DNA of 64,000 nt from CAZRCZ01 sp964598765 (lineage in GTDB: Bacteria > Sumerlaeota > Sumerlaeia > MVZB01 > JAJFLK01). The position numbers were made by a program, and so were the translations under genes. Shown here in pieces: positions 50,666-59,068 of this stretch; position 1 is the stretch's first letter; every line of letters begins with the position of its first letter. Below the pieces are notes generated by a model. The model saw nothing but the letters and a program-made list of their open reading frames with translations, was not told where the DNA came from and ran no database searches. Location: positions 62,001 through 126,000 of the forward strand of contig CAZRCZ010000001.1 in the NCBI GenBank assembly GCA_964598765.1. The letters are read 5' to 3'.

Positions 50666-52198
50666 ATGACCGACGCCAACGGCAAAGTCGCGCAATCCAT
50701 GTCCGATCACGGACCCAACGAAATTAAACTTTTCTGGACTTGTTTCATCGCCTTGATCGCCACCGCGTTCGGGTTTGTCGTCCGCAATCAGGTGCTGGAT
50801 GAATGGGGCAAGGAGTTCAATTTGGATGACACGCAAAAGGGGGCCATCGCGGGGGTCGGCCTTTGGCCTTTCGCCATCGGCATCGTGTTGTTCAGTCTGG
50901 TGGTGGACAAAATCGGCTATGGGAAGGCGTTGGCCTTCGCTTTGGTTTGTCACGTTGTTTCGGCGGTAATGACGATTACGGCCAAAAACTATCAGATGCT
51001 TTGGTGGGGGACGTTTATCGTGGCCTTGGGCAATGGAACCGTGGAAGCGGTCATCAATCCCGTCGTGGCGACGATGTTTCCCCGTAGCAAGACGAAATGG
51101 CTGAACATCCTCCACGCCGGTTGGCCGGGAGGTTTGGTCATTGGAGGGATTTTGGCGCTCATGCTTCAAGGGATGGGCTTCACGGAATGGCGCGTGAAGG
51201 TCGGCTTGATTTTCCTGCCGACGATTGCCTACGGAATCATGATGATCGGAAAGAAATTCCCGGTTCAGGAGCGGGTCGCCGCCGGCGTGAGCTATCTTGA
51301 TATGTTGCGCGAAGCGGGGATTCTAGGCGCGTTGATCGTCGTGGCTCTCATGGTACGAGAGTTGGGGAACGACTTCGGCATTCCGAATTTTGCTCAAATT
51401 GGGTTGGTTGTCGTGCTCATCGGAGCCTACGGAGCCTACGTGAAATCGCTGGGCCGTCCGATGTTCATTTATCTCGTGATCGTGATGATCCCGCTCGCCA
51501 CGACCGAACTTGGCGTGGATAGCTGGAGCACGGACTTGATGCGTCCCGTCATGGGAGGCAACGCCGGTTGGGTGTTGGTTTACACCTCATTCATCATGAT
51601 GGTGCTTCGATTCTTCGCGGGCTCGATCATCCATAGGATTTCGCCGCTCGGACTTTTGGCCGTCAGCGCGACCATCGCGGCCTGCGGGCTGTTCTCGCTC
51701 TCAATGGCAACGGGGATCGGCATTTTGGTCGCGGCGACGCTCTATGCCTTGGGCAAAACCTTCTTCTGGCCGACGACGCTTGGCGTTGTTTCCGAGCAGT
51801 TCCCCAAAGGTGGCGCGTTGACGATGAATCTCATCGCGGGAGTCGGCATGTTGGGCGTCGGCATCGTCGGGAGCATCTTCATCGGCAACATTCAGGACCG
51901 GATCGTCAGTTCGCAACTCCAGAAGGAAAATTCCGCGCTCTACGCCAAGGTGACGGGAGAAAAGGACAGCGTCTTCGGCAAATACATCTCCGTTGATCCG
52001 AAAAAAGCCGACGGCGCGACCGAGAAGGAAAAAGAGACCATCAAGAAAATTCAGGATGGTTCCAAGCAGGCGGCCTTGAAGACGATTGCGATTTTTCCGG
52101 TCATTATGCTTCTCTCCTACCTGATCCTCATTGCGTATTTCAAATCGCAAGGGGGCTACAAGGCGGTGCATCTGGAAGCGGGCGGCGGGGGAATGTAA
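50666..52198 (+). CDS. MFS transporter, probable sugar or organic anion carrier
   Basis: A 510-residue inner-membrane carrier with 12 helices (FVVRNQVLDEWGKEFNLDD, then LVVDKIGYGKALAF as the loop 2-3 motif). ATG 50666 follows GGGAGGA at 9 bases; the frame from 50639 adds only KKSGRNQI. A distinctive hydrophilic loop of about 60 residues (SSQLQKENSALYAKVTGEK and onward) precedes the last helix. The same general layout occurs in carriers of planctomycete-like genomes but the substrate is unknown. It is upstream of HicBA and a hexulose-phosphate-synthase-like gene, so a sugar role is plausible. Confidence 0.85.
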   Translation: MTDANGKVAQSMSDHGPNEIKLFWTCFIALIATAFGFVVRNQVLDEWGKEFNLDDTQKGAIAGVGLWPFAIGIVLFSLVVDKIGYGKALAFALVCHVVSAVMTITAKNYQMLWWGTFIVALGNGTVEAVINPVVATMFPRSKTKWLNILHAGWPGGLVIGGILALMLQGMGFTEWRVKVGLIFLPTIAYGIMMIGKKFPVQERVAAGVSYLDMLREAGILGALIVVALMVRELGNDFGIPNFAQIGLVVVLIGAYGAYVKSLGRPMFIYLVIVMIPLATTELGVDSWSTDLMRPVMGGNAGWVLVYTSFIMMVLRFFAGSIIHRISPLGLLAVSATIAACGLFSLSMATGIGILVAATLYALGKTFFWPTTLGVVSEQFPKGGALTMNLIAGVGMLGVGIVGSIFIGNIQDRIVSSQLQKENSALYAKVTGEKDSVFGKYISVDPKKADGATEKEKETIKKIQDGSKQAALKTIAIFPVIMLLSYLILIAYFKSQGGYKAVHLEAGGGGM

Positions 52199-52276
52199 AT
52201 CTTCCTTGGCGAACGGGAAAATTTCTGGCCTCGCAAAGACTCTGCGTGAGAAAATAGCGCCGGAGTTTTGGAATTT

Positions 52277-52543
52277 ATGAGATACATCCTCAGCGATTAC
52301 GTCCGATGCGCGTTGGATCAAGCCGTCTATGACAAACTCGAAGATCAAACCTATGCCGGGCGAATCGAGGCTTGCCCGGGCGTCGTTGCGTTTGGGGCGT
52401 CCCTCCGCGCATGTGAAGAAGAATTGCATTCAACCTTGGAAGACTGGATTGTTTTGGGTATCAAATTGGGACACACCTTGCCCGTTTTGTCGGGCATAGA
52501 TTTGAATCAACAACCGACCCATGAGCCGGTGGACGCCGTGTAA
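52277..52543 (+). CDS. hicB: HicB-family antitoxin
   Basis: An 88-residue antitoxin of the HicB type, with the conserved start MRYILSDYVRCALDQAVYD, the RNase H-like PGVVAFGASLRACEEEL motif and GIKLGHTLPVLSG. It blocks the HicA ribonuclease and often represses its own operon. ATG 52277 is preferred to a TTG at 52268. The gene precedes and overlaps hicA by 23 bases; most described systems place the toxin first, so the order is reversed here. Confidence 0.88.
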   Translation: MRYILSDYVRCALDQAVYDKLEDQTYAGRIEACPGVVAFGASLRACEEELHSTLEDWIVLGIKLGHTLPVLSGIDLNQQPTHEPVDAV

Positions 52544-52751
52544 ACGTCGGGAGTTCATGCGGCGGTTGCGGGAATTGGGCTTTGACGGTCCTTACTCCGG
52601 TAGCCGCCACCTGTTCATGCATTACAAGAATCACCGATTGACCATTCCTTCCAATGACGAATATTTCGTTCCGCAATTGCGGGTCCTGTTGCGCGAAATT
52701 GAAATCATCACCCAAGGGCGACTGAGCTTGGAAAAGTGGGATAGTTTGTAA
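52521..52751 (+). CDS. hicA: HicA mRNA-interferase toxin
   Basis: A 76-residue double-stranded-RNA-binding-fold ribonuclease. The active-site His sits in GPYSGSRHLFMHY, and the following LTIPSNDEYFVPQLRVLLREIEI is a typical HicA C-terminal half. It overlaps the end of hicB by 23 bases in another frame, giving coupled translation. The active-site residues appear intact, so it is probably functional. Its unusual basic start (MSRWTPCKRREF) may reflect the start codon chosen in the overlap. Confidence 0.9.
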   Translation: MSRWTPCKRREFMRRLRELGFDGPYSGSRHLFMHYKNHRLTIPSNDEYFVPQLRVLLREIEIITQGRLSLEKWDSL

Positions 52752-52783
52752 TTGCTGACCGCGGAGGAGCATCAGATTTAATC

Positions 52784-53485
52784 ATGCTTGAGAATCTCAA
52801 CTTTCCGGTTGTTCAAGTCTCCCTCGATCTGACGACCATCGAGGAGGCGCTCGAAACCGCGCAGGTCGCCGTCGAGGCGGGCATTGATTGGATCGAGGCG
52901 GGAACGCCGCTCATTTTAGCCGAGGGGCTTCACGGCGTCGAAAAACTGCGCGAGCGGTTTCCAAATCATCCCATCGTCGCCGACTTGAAAACGATGGACG
53001 GCGGCTACCTCGAGGCCGAGATGATGGCCAAGGCCGGAGCGAACATTGTCGTCGTCATGGCTCGGGCGCACGAGGCGACGATCCGAAGGGTCGTGGACGC
53101 CGGGCGCGATTACGGCATCAAGACGATGGGGGACGACCTCGGATGCGAGAATAAACCCGCCGCCGCCAAATGGATGGAATCGCTCGGAGTTGATTTCATC
53201 ATTCATCATTTGGGTTACGACGAGCGGAATTACATCAAAGGGCTGTCCTGCATGAGCGATTTGGAGGAGGTCGTCAAGGCGGTGAAAATTCCGGTGCAGG
53301 CGGTCGGCGGTCTGACGATCAAGGAGGCGATTTCGTGTCCGGCGCACGGCGCACCGCTGGTCGTTCTGGGCGCGCCGTTGGTGATTGACGCCGACGCCTT
53401 CAAAACCTCCGCCAGCGACCTCTATACGGTCCTCAAGGAAATTACTCAGGAAATTCGCAAGACGCCGTATCGCCGACCGACTTAA
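52784..53485 (+). CDS. 3-hexulose-6-phosphate synthase / 3-keto-L-gulonate-6-phosphate decarboxylase-like protein
   Basis: A 233-residue cytoplasmic barrel of the orotidine-monophosphate decarboxylase suprafamily. The conserved core is clear: VSLDLTTIEEAL, EAGTPLILAEG, VADLKTMDGGYLEAE and TMGDDLGC. Enzymes of this group either condense formaldehyde with ribulose-5-phosphate or decarboxylate keto-gulonate phosphate; the HIPS partner phospho-hexulose isomerase is not next to it, so the activity is open. The start ATG follows GGAGGAG about 10 bases upstream. It lies in a sugar-transport neighbourhood. Confidence 0.88.
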   Translation: MLENLNFPVVQVSLDLTTIEEALETAQVAVEAGIDWIEAGTPLILAEGLHGVEKLRERFPNHPIVADLKTMDGGYLEAEMMAKAGANIVVVMARAHEATIRRVVDAGRDYGIKTMGDDLGCENKPAAAKWMESLGVDFIIHHLGYDERNYIKGLSCMSDLEEVVKAVKIPVQAVGGLTIKEAISCPAHGAPLVVLGAPLVIDADAFKTSASDLYTVLKEITQEIRKTPYRRPT

Positions 53486-53687
53486 GAGAAGTCGTTGAAC
53501 ACGATCCGCGAAAGATAAAGATCGCGGAAACGCGCGGGAAACCTCTGTATGCGCCGAGAAGGGCATCCGCGACTTGGATCATCAACAAGGGATTTGTTTC
53601 CGCCAAAAATTCTTTGAGTTCTCCGCCTTCCCTGTGGCTAGATAAAAATGCTGACCAAACGCTTGCGAATTTGAAAGGGACCATCAC

Positions 53688-54275
53688 ATGAAGATCATTT
53701 CTCGAATCTTGGGCGCTTTCGCCCTCATTGCGCTGTTCGGGGCGGACGCTCCGGAAAAACCGAAGGGAGAATCGAAGGGAGGAGCCGAGGTGTTGCAATA
53801 CAAAATGAAGGACATTGACGGCAAGGACGTGGACCTCGCCAAATACAAAGGGAAGGTGACGCTGATCGTCAACGTCGCCTCCAAGTGCGGATACACGCCG
53901 CAGTATGAGCAACTCGAGGCGATGCACGAAAAATACAAGGACAAGGGGCTGGCGATTCTCGGATTTCCCGCGAACGATTTCGGCAAACAGGAACCGGGGA
54001 CGGAGCAGGAAATCAAGGAATTCTGCACGGGCAAATTCAACGTGAAATTCGACATGTTCGGCAAGATCACCGTCAAGGGGGACGAAGCTCCGCCGCTCTA
54101 CAAGGACCTGACCTCGAAGGAGAAAAACGGCGAGTTTGGCGGCGACATTAAATGGAACTTCACCAAGTTCCTCGTCGGCAAGGACGGCAAGGTCGTGGCG
54201 CGGTATGAGTCCAAGGTCAAGCCCGACGCGCCGGAAGTCGTCGCGGCGATTGAGAAAGAACTGGCCAAGAAATAG
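53688..54275 (+). CDS. glutathione peroxidase family protein (exported)
   Basis: A 195-residue thiol peroxidase reducing hydroperoxides. The N-terminal signal peptide (MKIISRILGAFALIALFG) and charged spacer predict export. The peroxidatic residue is Cys67 in NVASKCGYTPQY, not selenocysteine; FPANDFGKQEPGT and KWNFTKFLVGKDG complete the family signature. GAAAGGGACC precedes the ATG. It sits between the decarboxylase and the sugar-binding lipoprotein gene. Other gene orders give no hint of its reductant; thioredoxin-like partners are typical for cysteine forms. Confidence 0.93.
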   Translation: MKIISRILGAFALIALFGADAPEKPKGESKGGAEVLQYKMKDIDGKDVDLAKYKGKVTLIVNVASKCGYTPQYEQLEAMHEKYKDKGLAILGFPANDFGKQEPGTEQEIKEFCTGKFNVKFDMFGKITVKGDEAPPLYKDLTSKEKNGEFGGDIKWNFTKFLVGKDGKVVARYESKVKPDAPEVVAAIEKELAKK

Positions 54276-54406
54276 ACTCCTCGATGACGATAAGCCGGAG
54301 CATTTTTTAACGGCTTAGCCTCAAGCCGAGTCGAATATGAACCGTCGCGGATTAGGCGCACCCTGCTATTCGCGGCTCGGATAAAGGCAACGCGTGGAGT
54401 AATCGC

Positions 54407-55714
54407 ATGAGAAAAACATTTCTTTGGACGGTTGCGGCGATTGGGACGTTCGGCGTTTGGATTTCAGGTTGCGGAAAACAAGGCGAAGGCAGGGAGGGCA
54501 AGAGCGACGCTCCCGGAAAATCCAAAATTCTCCTCCTCGACACCGGCATCGAGGAAGTGAACCAGAAGACGTGGCATGCGGCGATTGCGCGGTTTGAAAA
54601 GTCGCATCCCGGCGCGACGGTGGATTTCCGTCCCTCCAAGGACGACGACTACAGCCAAGGGGGAATTTTGATCGCCGCCCTGCGGAGCAAGAATCCGCCC
54701 GACGTTTATTTCGAGTGGGCGTGGAGCGCCGTCGCCCGCGACGCCGGCAATGGAACCGCGCTCGATCTGACGCCTTTCATCTCCGAGGAGATTGAATCCT
54801 ACGTTGAGCCGCGCGCGTGGGCGGGGACGAAATTCAACGGCAAGACCTACATGTTGCCCGCCGCCTTTGAGGTCGCCAACTTTCTCTTCTACCGCAAGAA
54901 GACGCTGACGGATCAGGGCATCGAGCCGCCGAAGACTTGGGAGGATTTCATCGCCGCCTGCAAGAAACTGAAAGAGTCCGGCGTCCAGCCGATATTCCAA
55001 GGCAATCAGGCGGCATGGCCCGCGGGAAATTGGGCGTCGGAATTGTCGGTCTGTTATCTGGGATTGGATCATTATCAGGAGGCGGGGCTTAATCCGCCGA
55101 AAACGCGGCTGACTGATCCGGGCTTCGTTAAGGCTTTGACCTTAATGAAACAGTTGAAGGAAATCGGCGCGTTCAATTCCGACGTCAATACGCTGAACGA
55201 CAACGAGGGGCTGGCGCGATTCACCGGCGGCGAAGGGGCGTTCACGTTCGCCGGAAGCTGGATTTTGGATCAATTGACCGAGACTGGCGGCGCGGAGGTT
55301 TACGGTATTTTGCCGCGACCCCAACTACCCGACCAGCCGCCGAATTCGCGTTACATTTTGGCCAACAGCGCCGGGTATATGATCAACACCAAAACGCCCA
55401 AGCCCGAACTCGCCTTCGATCTCTTGCGCGAACTTCTGACGCTCGACGTTCAGCGCATCCGCGTGCAAGGGGGATTGAACTCGATTCATCCCGACGCGCA
55501 AAAGGAGATTGATTCGCCGATGCAAAGGACCGTTTTGGCGACGCTCCGCGAAGGGGGCGAATGGGTGGCCGCGCCCGACATATCTTGGAACCGTTTCACC
55601 GCGGAGCGTTTTTACGAGGCGGTGAAACAGGTCGTCGGCGGAGAGGCCGAACCGCCGGCCGCGCTCCAAGCCGCCGAGCGGGACGTGGCGGCGAGAGCGG
55701 CGAAAGGCGGTTGA
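54407..55714 (+). CDS. sugar-binding lipoprotein of a UgpBAE-type ABC importer
   Basis: A 435-residue family-1 carbohydrate-binding protein. The signal peptide ends in the lipobox ISGC, so it is a lipoprotein anchored in the membrane. Landmarks are DTGIEEVNQKTWHAAIARFE, the hinge region VYFEWAWSAVARDAG and YMLPAAFEVANFLFYRK, all typical of the UgpB/MalE-like fold; IEEVNQKTW places it near glycerol-phosphate or oligosaccharide binders, without further precision. It begins 131 bases after the peroxidase and is followed by two permease genes. The ATPase subunit is not in the window. Confidence 0.88.
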   Translation: MRKTFLWTVAAIGTFGVWISGCGKQGEGREGKSDAPGKSKILLLDTGIEEVNQKTWHAAIARFEKSHPGATVDFRPSKDDDYSQGGILIAALRSKNPPDVYFEWAWSAVARDAGNGTALDLTPFISEEIESYVEPRAWAGTKFNGKTYMLPAAFEVANFLFYRKKTLTDQGIEPPKTWEDFIAACKKLKESGVQPIFQGNQAAWPAGNWASELSVCYLGLDHYQEAGLNPPKTRLTDPGFVKALTLMKQLKEIGAFNSDVNTLNDNEGLARFTGGEGAFTFAGSWILDQLTETGGAEVYGILPRPQLPDQPPNSRYILANSAGYMINTKTPKPELAFDLLRELLTLDVQRIRVQGGLNSIHPDAQKEIDSPMQRTVLATLREGGEWVAAPDISWNRFTAERFYEAVKQVVGGEAEPPAALQAAERDVAARAAKGG

Positions 55715-55750
55715 GATGGCGAAGGATAATTTGGGGTTAAGGTAAGGAAT

Positions 55751-55952
55751 CCACCACAGAGGCGCAGGGAAGTTTCTTGAATGCTTAAAGTTGCTGGAAA
55801 TAATGAACGACCGGCAAGAGGAATAATCACAAATGACTTTTTCAGATCATCAGGAATCGAGCGAATCAGCGATTGACGCGAAATCAAAGCGCGTTTACTT
55901 TCTCAGTCACCGTCCGCATGTCAAATTCCTCTCTGTGTCTCTGTGATGAATT
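55751..55952. repeat. spaced inverted repeat CACAGAGG ... CCTCTCTGTGTCTCTGTG
   Basis: CCACCACAGAGGCGCAG (from 55751) and CCTCTCTGTGTCTCTGTG (55928-55945) are complementary in part, separated by about 155 bases, in the gap between the binding protein and the first permease. It belongs in style to the dispersed elements of the window. Confidence 0.55.
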
Positions 55953-55978
55953 CCTCCCGGTAAAGATTTTAAGCAACC

Positions 55979-56887
55979 ATGTCTCGCCGAGGTTCGTCTT
56001 CGCTTTTCCCTTTTTTGTTTGTTCTTCCCGCGCTGGCGGTTTACGCGACGTTCGTTCTTTATCCGTTCCTCAACACGATTTATCTGAGTTTTCATGACTG
56101 GAAGGGGACCGGTTCGATGGAATGGATCGGCGCGAGGAATTACTACGAGCCTTCCTCGCAGGGGGAAACCTTGTGCCTCGTCTCGGACGCGGTTCTCAAG
56201 CGGGCCTTTCTGAATAACGCCCTCTACTGGGGAATCACGCTCATCTCGGAAGTGGGATTCGGATTGATGTTGGCGGCGCTGTTGTCCCGATGCCGCCGGG
56301 GCGTCGCGTTCTATCGGCTCGCGCTCAGCTCGCCTCTGATGATCGCGCTGGTCGCGTCGGCTGTGCTTTGGCGACAGTTGTTGGCGGAAAAGGGAGTCGT
56401 CAATAATTTCCTGACCTCGCTCGGATTGAAATCGGGGGCGATCAACTGGACCTCGGCGGAGAACGTCGTCTATGCGGTCAGCTTGATTTCCGGCTGGGCT
56501 TACGCGGGATTCTACATGCTGATTTTCAATTCGGGGTTGGAGCGAATTCCGGCGGAATTGCGCGAGGCGGCTTCGATTGACGGGGCGACGGGATGGAAAA
56601 TTTTCACCCGGATCGAGTTGCCTCTTCTGCGTCCGATGATCGCCGTCGCGGTTCTGATGTGTTCGACCGGCGCGTTTAGGGCGTTCGATTTGTTCTATGT
56701 CATCGTCGGGACGGCCAAGGCGAGCACCGCGGAAGTGGCCTCGACATGGCTCGTGAAAAACGCTTTTACGTTCAAGTCCTTTGGGTACGCTTCGGCCATC
56801 GCGGTCGCCGTGGTCGTCGTGGTCATGGGATTGGCGGCCTTGTTGTCGCGGTGGGTTGCGCGGGAGAAGGAGCTGGAGCAGTTTTGA
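55979..56887 (+). CDS. sugar ABC transporter permease (UgpA/MalF type)
   Basis: A 302-residue inner-membrane permease of the carbohydrate uptake transporter-1 family with six helices and the EAA loop LREAASIDGATGWKIFTRIELP (split: EAASIDGATGWKIF and RIELPLLRP) that docks on the ATPase. FPFLFVLPALAVYATFVLYP forms the first helix. It is separated from its binding-protein gene by a 264-base gap with a repeat, and its stop overlaps the next permease start. The importer lacks a local ATPase, which in related systems is often a shared MsmK/UgpC subunit. Confidence 0.92.
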   Translation: MSRRGSSSLFPFLFVLPALAVYATFVLYPFLNTIYLSFHDWKGTGSMEWIGARNYYEPSSQGETLCLVSDAVLKRAFLNNALYWGITLISEVGFGLMLAALLSRCRRGVAFYRLALSSPLMIALVASAVLWRQLLAEKGVVNNFLTSLGLKSGAINWTSAENVVYAVSLISGWAYAGFYMLIFNSGLERIPAELREAASIDGATGWKIFTRIELPLLRPMIAVAVLMCSTGAFRAFDLFYVIVGTAKASTAEVASTWLVKNAFTFKSFGYASAIAVAVVVVVMGLAALLSRWVAREKELEQF

Positions 56888-57696
56888 CTTCGAAACTCCG
56901 GCACGCTCTTTTGATTCTTTTTTCGGCGGGGATGGGATTTCCGCTCGTCTGGATGATCGCTTCCAGCATGAAGGAGAGCATGGACATCTTGCGCGCGCCG
57001 ATGTCCTTGCCGCGGACGTGGTCGGCGCAACCGTTCTTGGACGCTTGGGAGAAGGGGGAATTCAGCAGACATTTCGGCAACAGCATCTTTGTCACGTCAA
57101 CTTCCGTCGCGGGAATCGTGCTGGCCGGTTCGATGGCGGGATTTGCTCTGGCGAGGTTCCGTCTTCGCGGAGCTTCGGCGATTCTCGGATTGTTCGTCGT
57201 CGGTTTGCTTCTTCCCGTCGAGGGCATTTTGATTCCGTTGCATCGCTTGACTGAACAACTCGGCATCCAGCAATCGCGCTTCGCCTTAATCTTTCCCTAT
57301 ATGGCCATCGAGTTGCCGGTTTCGGTTTTTCTATTCCGCGCTTTCTTCTCGCAAATCCCCAAGGAGATTGAGGAATCGGCAAGAATGGACGGATGCAATG
57401 CTTGGGGAATGTATTGGCGGATTTTTTTGCCGATGGGGACGCAAATGATCGGCGTGGTCGGGATTCTCGCTTTTCTTGCCGTCTGGAATGAATTTCTGCT
57501 GGCGAATTTTTTGATTCATGATGATGACTTGAAGACCATGCCGTCGGCATTCAACGCTTTTTATGGTCGCCATCGGATGAATTATCAATTGATCTTCGCC
57601 GGGCTGTCGGTTTACGTCCTGCCCGCCGTCGTCTTTTATCTGGTGATGAGCCGCGCCATATCGCGTTCGGTCACCGCCGGCGCGGTCAAAGGTTGA
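56884..57696 (+). CDS. sugar ABC transporter permease (UgpE/MalG type)
   Basis: A 270-residue partner permease, carbohydrate uptake family-1, with six helices and the EAA loop ESARMDGCNAWGMYWRIFLP. The start is taken as TTG 56884, overlapping the stop of the first permease, after GGAG at about 56872-56875; the longer frame to 56746 reads through the previous gene in another frame and is rejected. It forms the channel with the UgpA-like protein. The 3' end overlaps the diguanylate cyclase gene by 61 bases, convergently. Confidence 0.9.
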   Translation: MTSKLRHALLILFSAGMGFPLVWMIASSMKESMDILRAPMSLPRTWSAQPFLDAWEKGEFSRHFGNSIFVTSTSVAGIVLAGSMAGFALARFRLRGASAILGLFVVGLLLPVEGILIPLHRLTEQLGIQQSRFALIFPYMAIELPVSVFLFRAFFSQIPKEIEESARMDGCNAWGMYWRIFLPMGTQMIGVVGILAFLAVWNEFLLANFLIHDDDLKTMPSAFNAFYGRHRMNYQLIFAGLSVYVLPAVVFYLVMSRAISRSVTAGAVKG

Positions 57697-58631
57697 TCTG
57701 AATCCACCTTGCAAGGGAGAAATTTTCCATCCGAAGCGTCCTCTCCCCAGACGATGGAACGGAGGCCGTTCTTCCCCGAACGCTTCACCTCATACATGAG
57801 TTGATCGGCGATTCGGACGGTCTCGTCCACTGAAAGAGGAGGCGACTGAAACGAGACCAGTCCGATACTGCACGTCGGTTGAAACGCATTTTCGTCCCCG
57901 CTTCCGCCCAACGTCTTCAGATTTTCACGCATGATCTCGGCCATGCTTTCGCGCAGACGGCCGACGGCAATTTCAGACGCCTCGGATCCCGCGCCCGAAT
58001 ACAAAACCGCGAATTCATCTCCGCCCAATCTTCCGGCGGTGTCAAGATCGCGGATGTGGGCATGTAGCGCATCGCCGATTTTCCGCAGGATCGCGTCTCC
58101 TTCCGCGTGACCGCGATTATCATTGATGATTTTGAAATTATCCAAGTCGAGATAGGCCATGGAGAAAGGGGTACCGTTTCGCCGGGCGCGGGTCAACTCG
58201 CGCGATACCGCCGAGTAGAAGGCGCGCACGTTAGCCAGTCGCGTGAGGTCGTCTGTTTGGGCGAGAAGGCGCTCATGGGCAAGGGCTTCCTTGAGCGCGG
58301 TCAGGATGTTGGTAAAGATGAGAAAGAATCCCAATTGGACTCCGGCGTTCCAGATGGGAATGAAGGCATGGGAATAAACTCCTCCCGCGTGAATATCCGC
58401 CCAAAGCCAGACGCCCGCGCAAAGAAAGCAGAAAAAGATTCCCCACGGCCTGCCGGCCCCCCATGCGGCCAACATAACGGGAGTCAGGTAGAGAATGGAC
58501 ATGTGCAATTCCTCGCCTGTCACGTCGTCAATCCAGCCGATGATTGCGACAATGCAAAGGGCGAGCAGGATCGTCCAAGTGCGGGGCTTCTTCTCCAGAT
58601 CAATCAGGATTTGTTGAGCGAAGTGTTCCAT
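57636..58631 (-). CDS. membrane diguanylate cyclase (GGDEF)
   Basis: A 331-residue c-di-GMP synthase. The N-terminal half has about five or six hydrophobic helices (TWILLALCIVAIIGW-like, then YLTPVMLAAWGAG and IFFCFLCAGVWLW), a sensor of unknown input. The C-terminal catalytic domain has GGDEF in AGRLGGDEFAV and an inhibitory I-site RDLD five residues ahead of it, so product feedback is expected. AYLDLDNFKIINDNRG is the conserved metal-binding block. The start ATG 58631 follows AAGGA; upstream in-frame ATGs exist. It is convergent with the sugar permease. Confidence 0.92.
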   Translation of the reverse strand: MEHFAQQILIDLEKKPRTWTILLALCIVAIIGWIDDVTGEELHMSILYLTPVMLAAWGAGRPWGIFFCFLCAGVWLWADIHAGGVYSHAFIPIWNAGVQLGFFLIFTNILTALKEALAHERLLAQTDDLTRLANVRAFYSAVSRELTRARRNGTPFSMAYLDLDNFKIINDNRGHAEGDAILRKIGDALHAHIRDLDTAGRLGGDEFAVLYSGAGSEASEIAVGRLRESMAEIMRENLKTLGGSGDENAFQPTCSIGLVSFQSPPLSVDETVRIADQLMYEVKRSGKNGLRSIVWGEDASDGKFLPCKVDSDQPLTAPAVTERDMARLITR

Positions 58632-59068
58632 GCCATTCATCCTTAAGGATGCTTCCAAAGTAAAAGATCATCCCGTCGGTGGAAAGGATTGGCGGCGAGG
58701 ATTTGGAAGCGGATAGTTCATCGCTGAAGTTTTGGAGTTTGCGGAAAAGAGTCCTCCTTCCTTGCGCTCAAGGCCAAAAAGAGCGACGAAAAACCTTTGA
58801 ACGTCCGAATCGAAAATTGTAAAGTGTTGGATCGGGAACGGGCTGGAGAAGTTCGCGAGCTGGTTCGGACCCTGTCCACGTTTTGGTTGCCCGGATCAAA
58901 CGGTCCGGATTAAATGGATAGAAAAGATTTCGATCAGCGAGAAGCTTGCAAGCGGGTTTAGGCGAAATTGAAAATGGCCGAAGATTGTGAAAAAATTCTT
59001 AAACTTTGCGGAAGGTCAGCTGAAGCGGAACGAGGCGGAGACAAGGGATAGTAGAGAGAAATCGAGTC
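58632..59068. other. gene-free leader of the cytochrome operon
   Basis: The 437 bases between the divergent diguanylate cyclase gene and the Rieske gene contain no supported gene. The respiratory operon's promoter must be here, but I cannot identify it with confidence. GGAGACAAGGGATAG is purine-rich just before the Rieske ATG. Confidence 0.55.

Noticed and set aside
53688..54275. Possible selenocysteine in glutathione peroxidase
   Set aside because: The peroxidatic codon is TGC, an ordinary cysteine.
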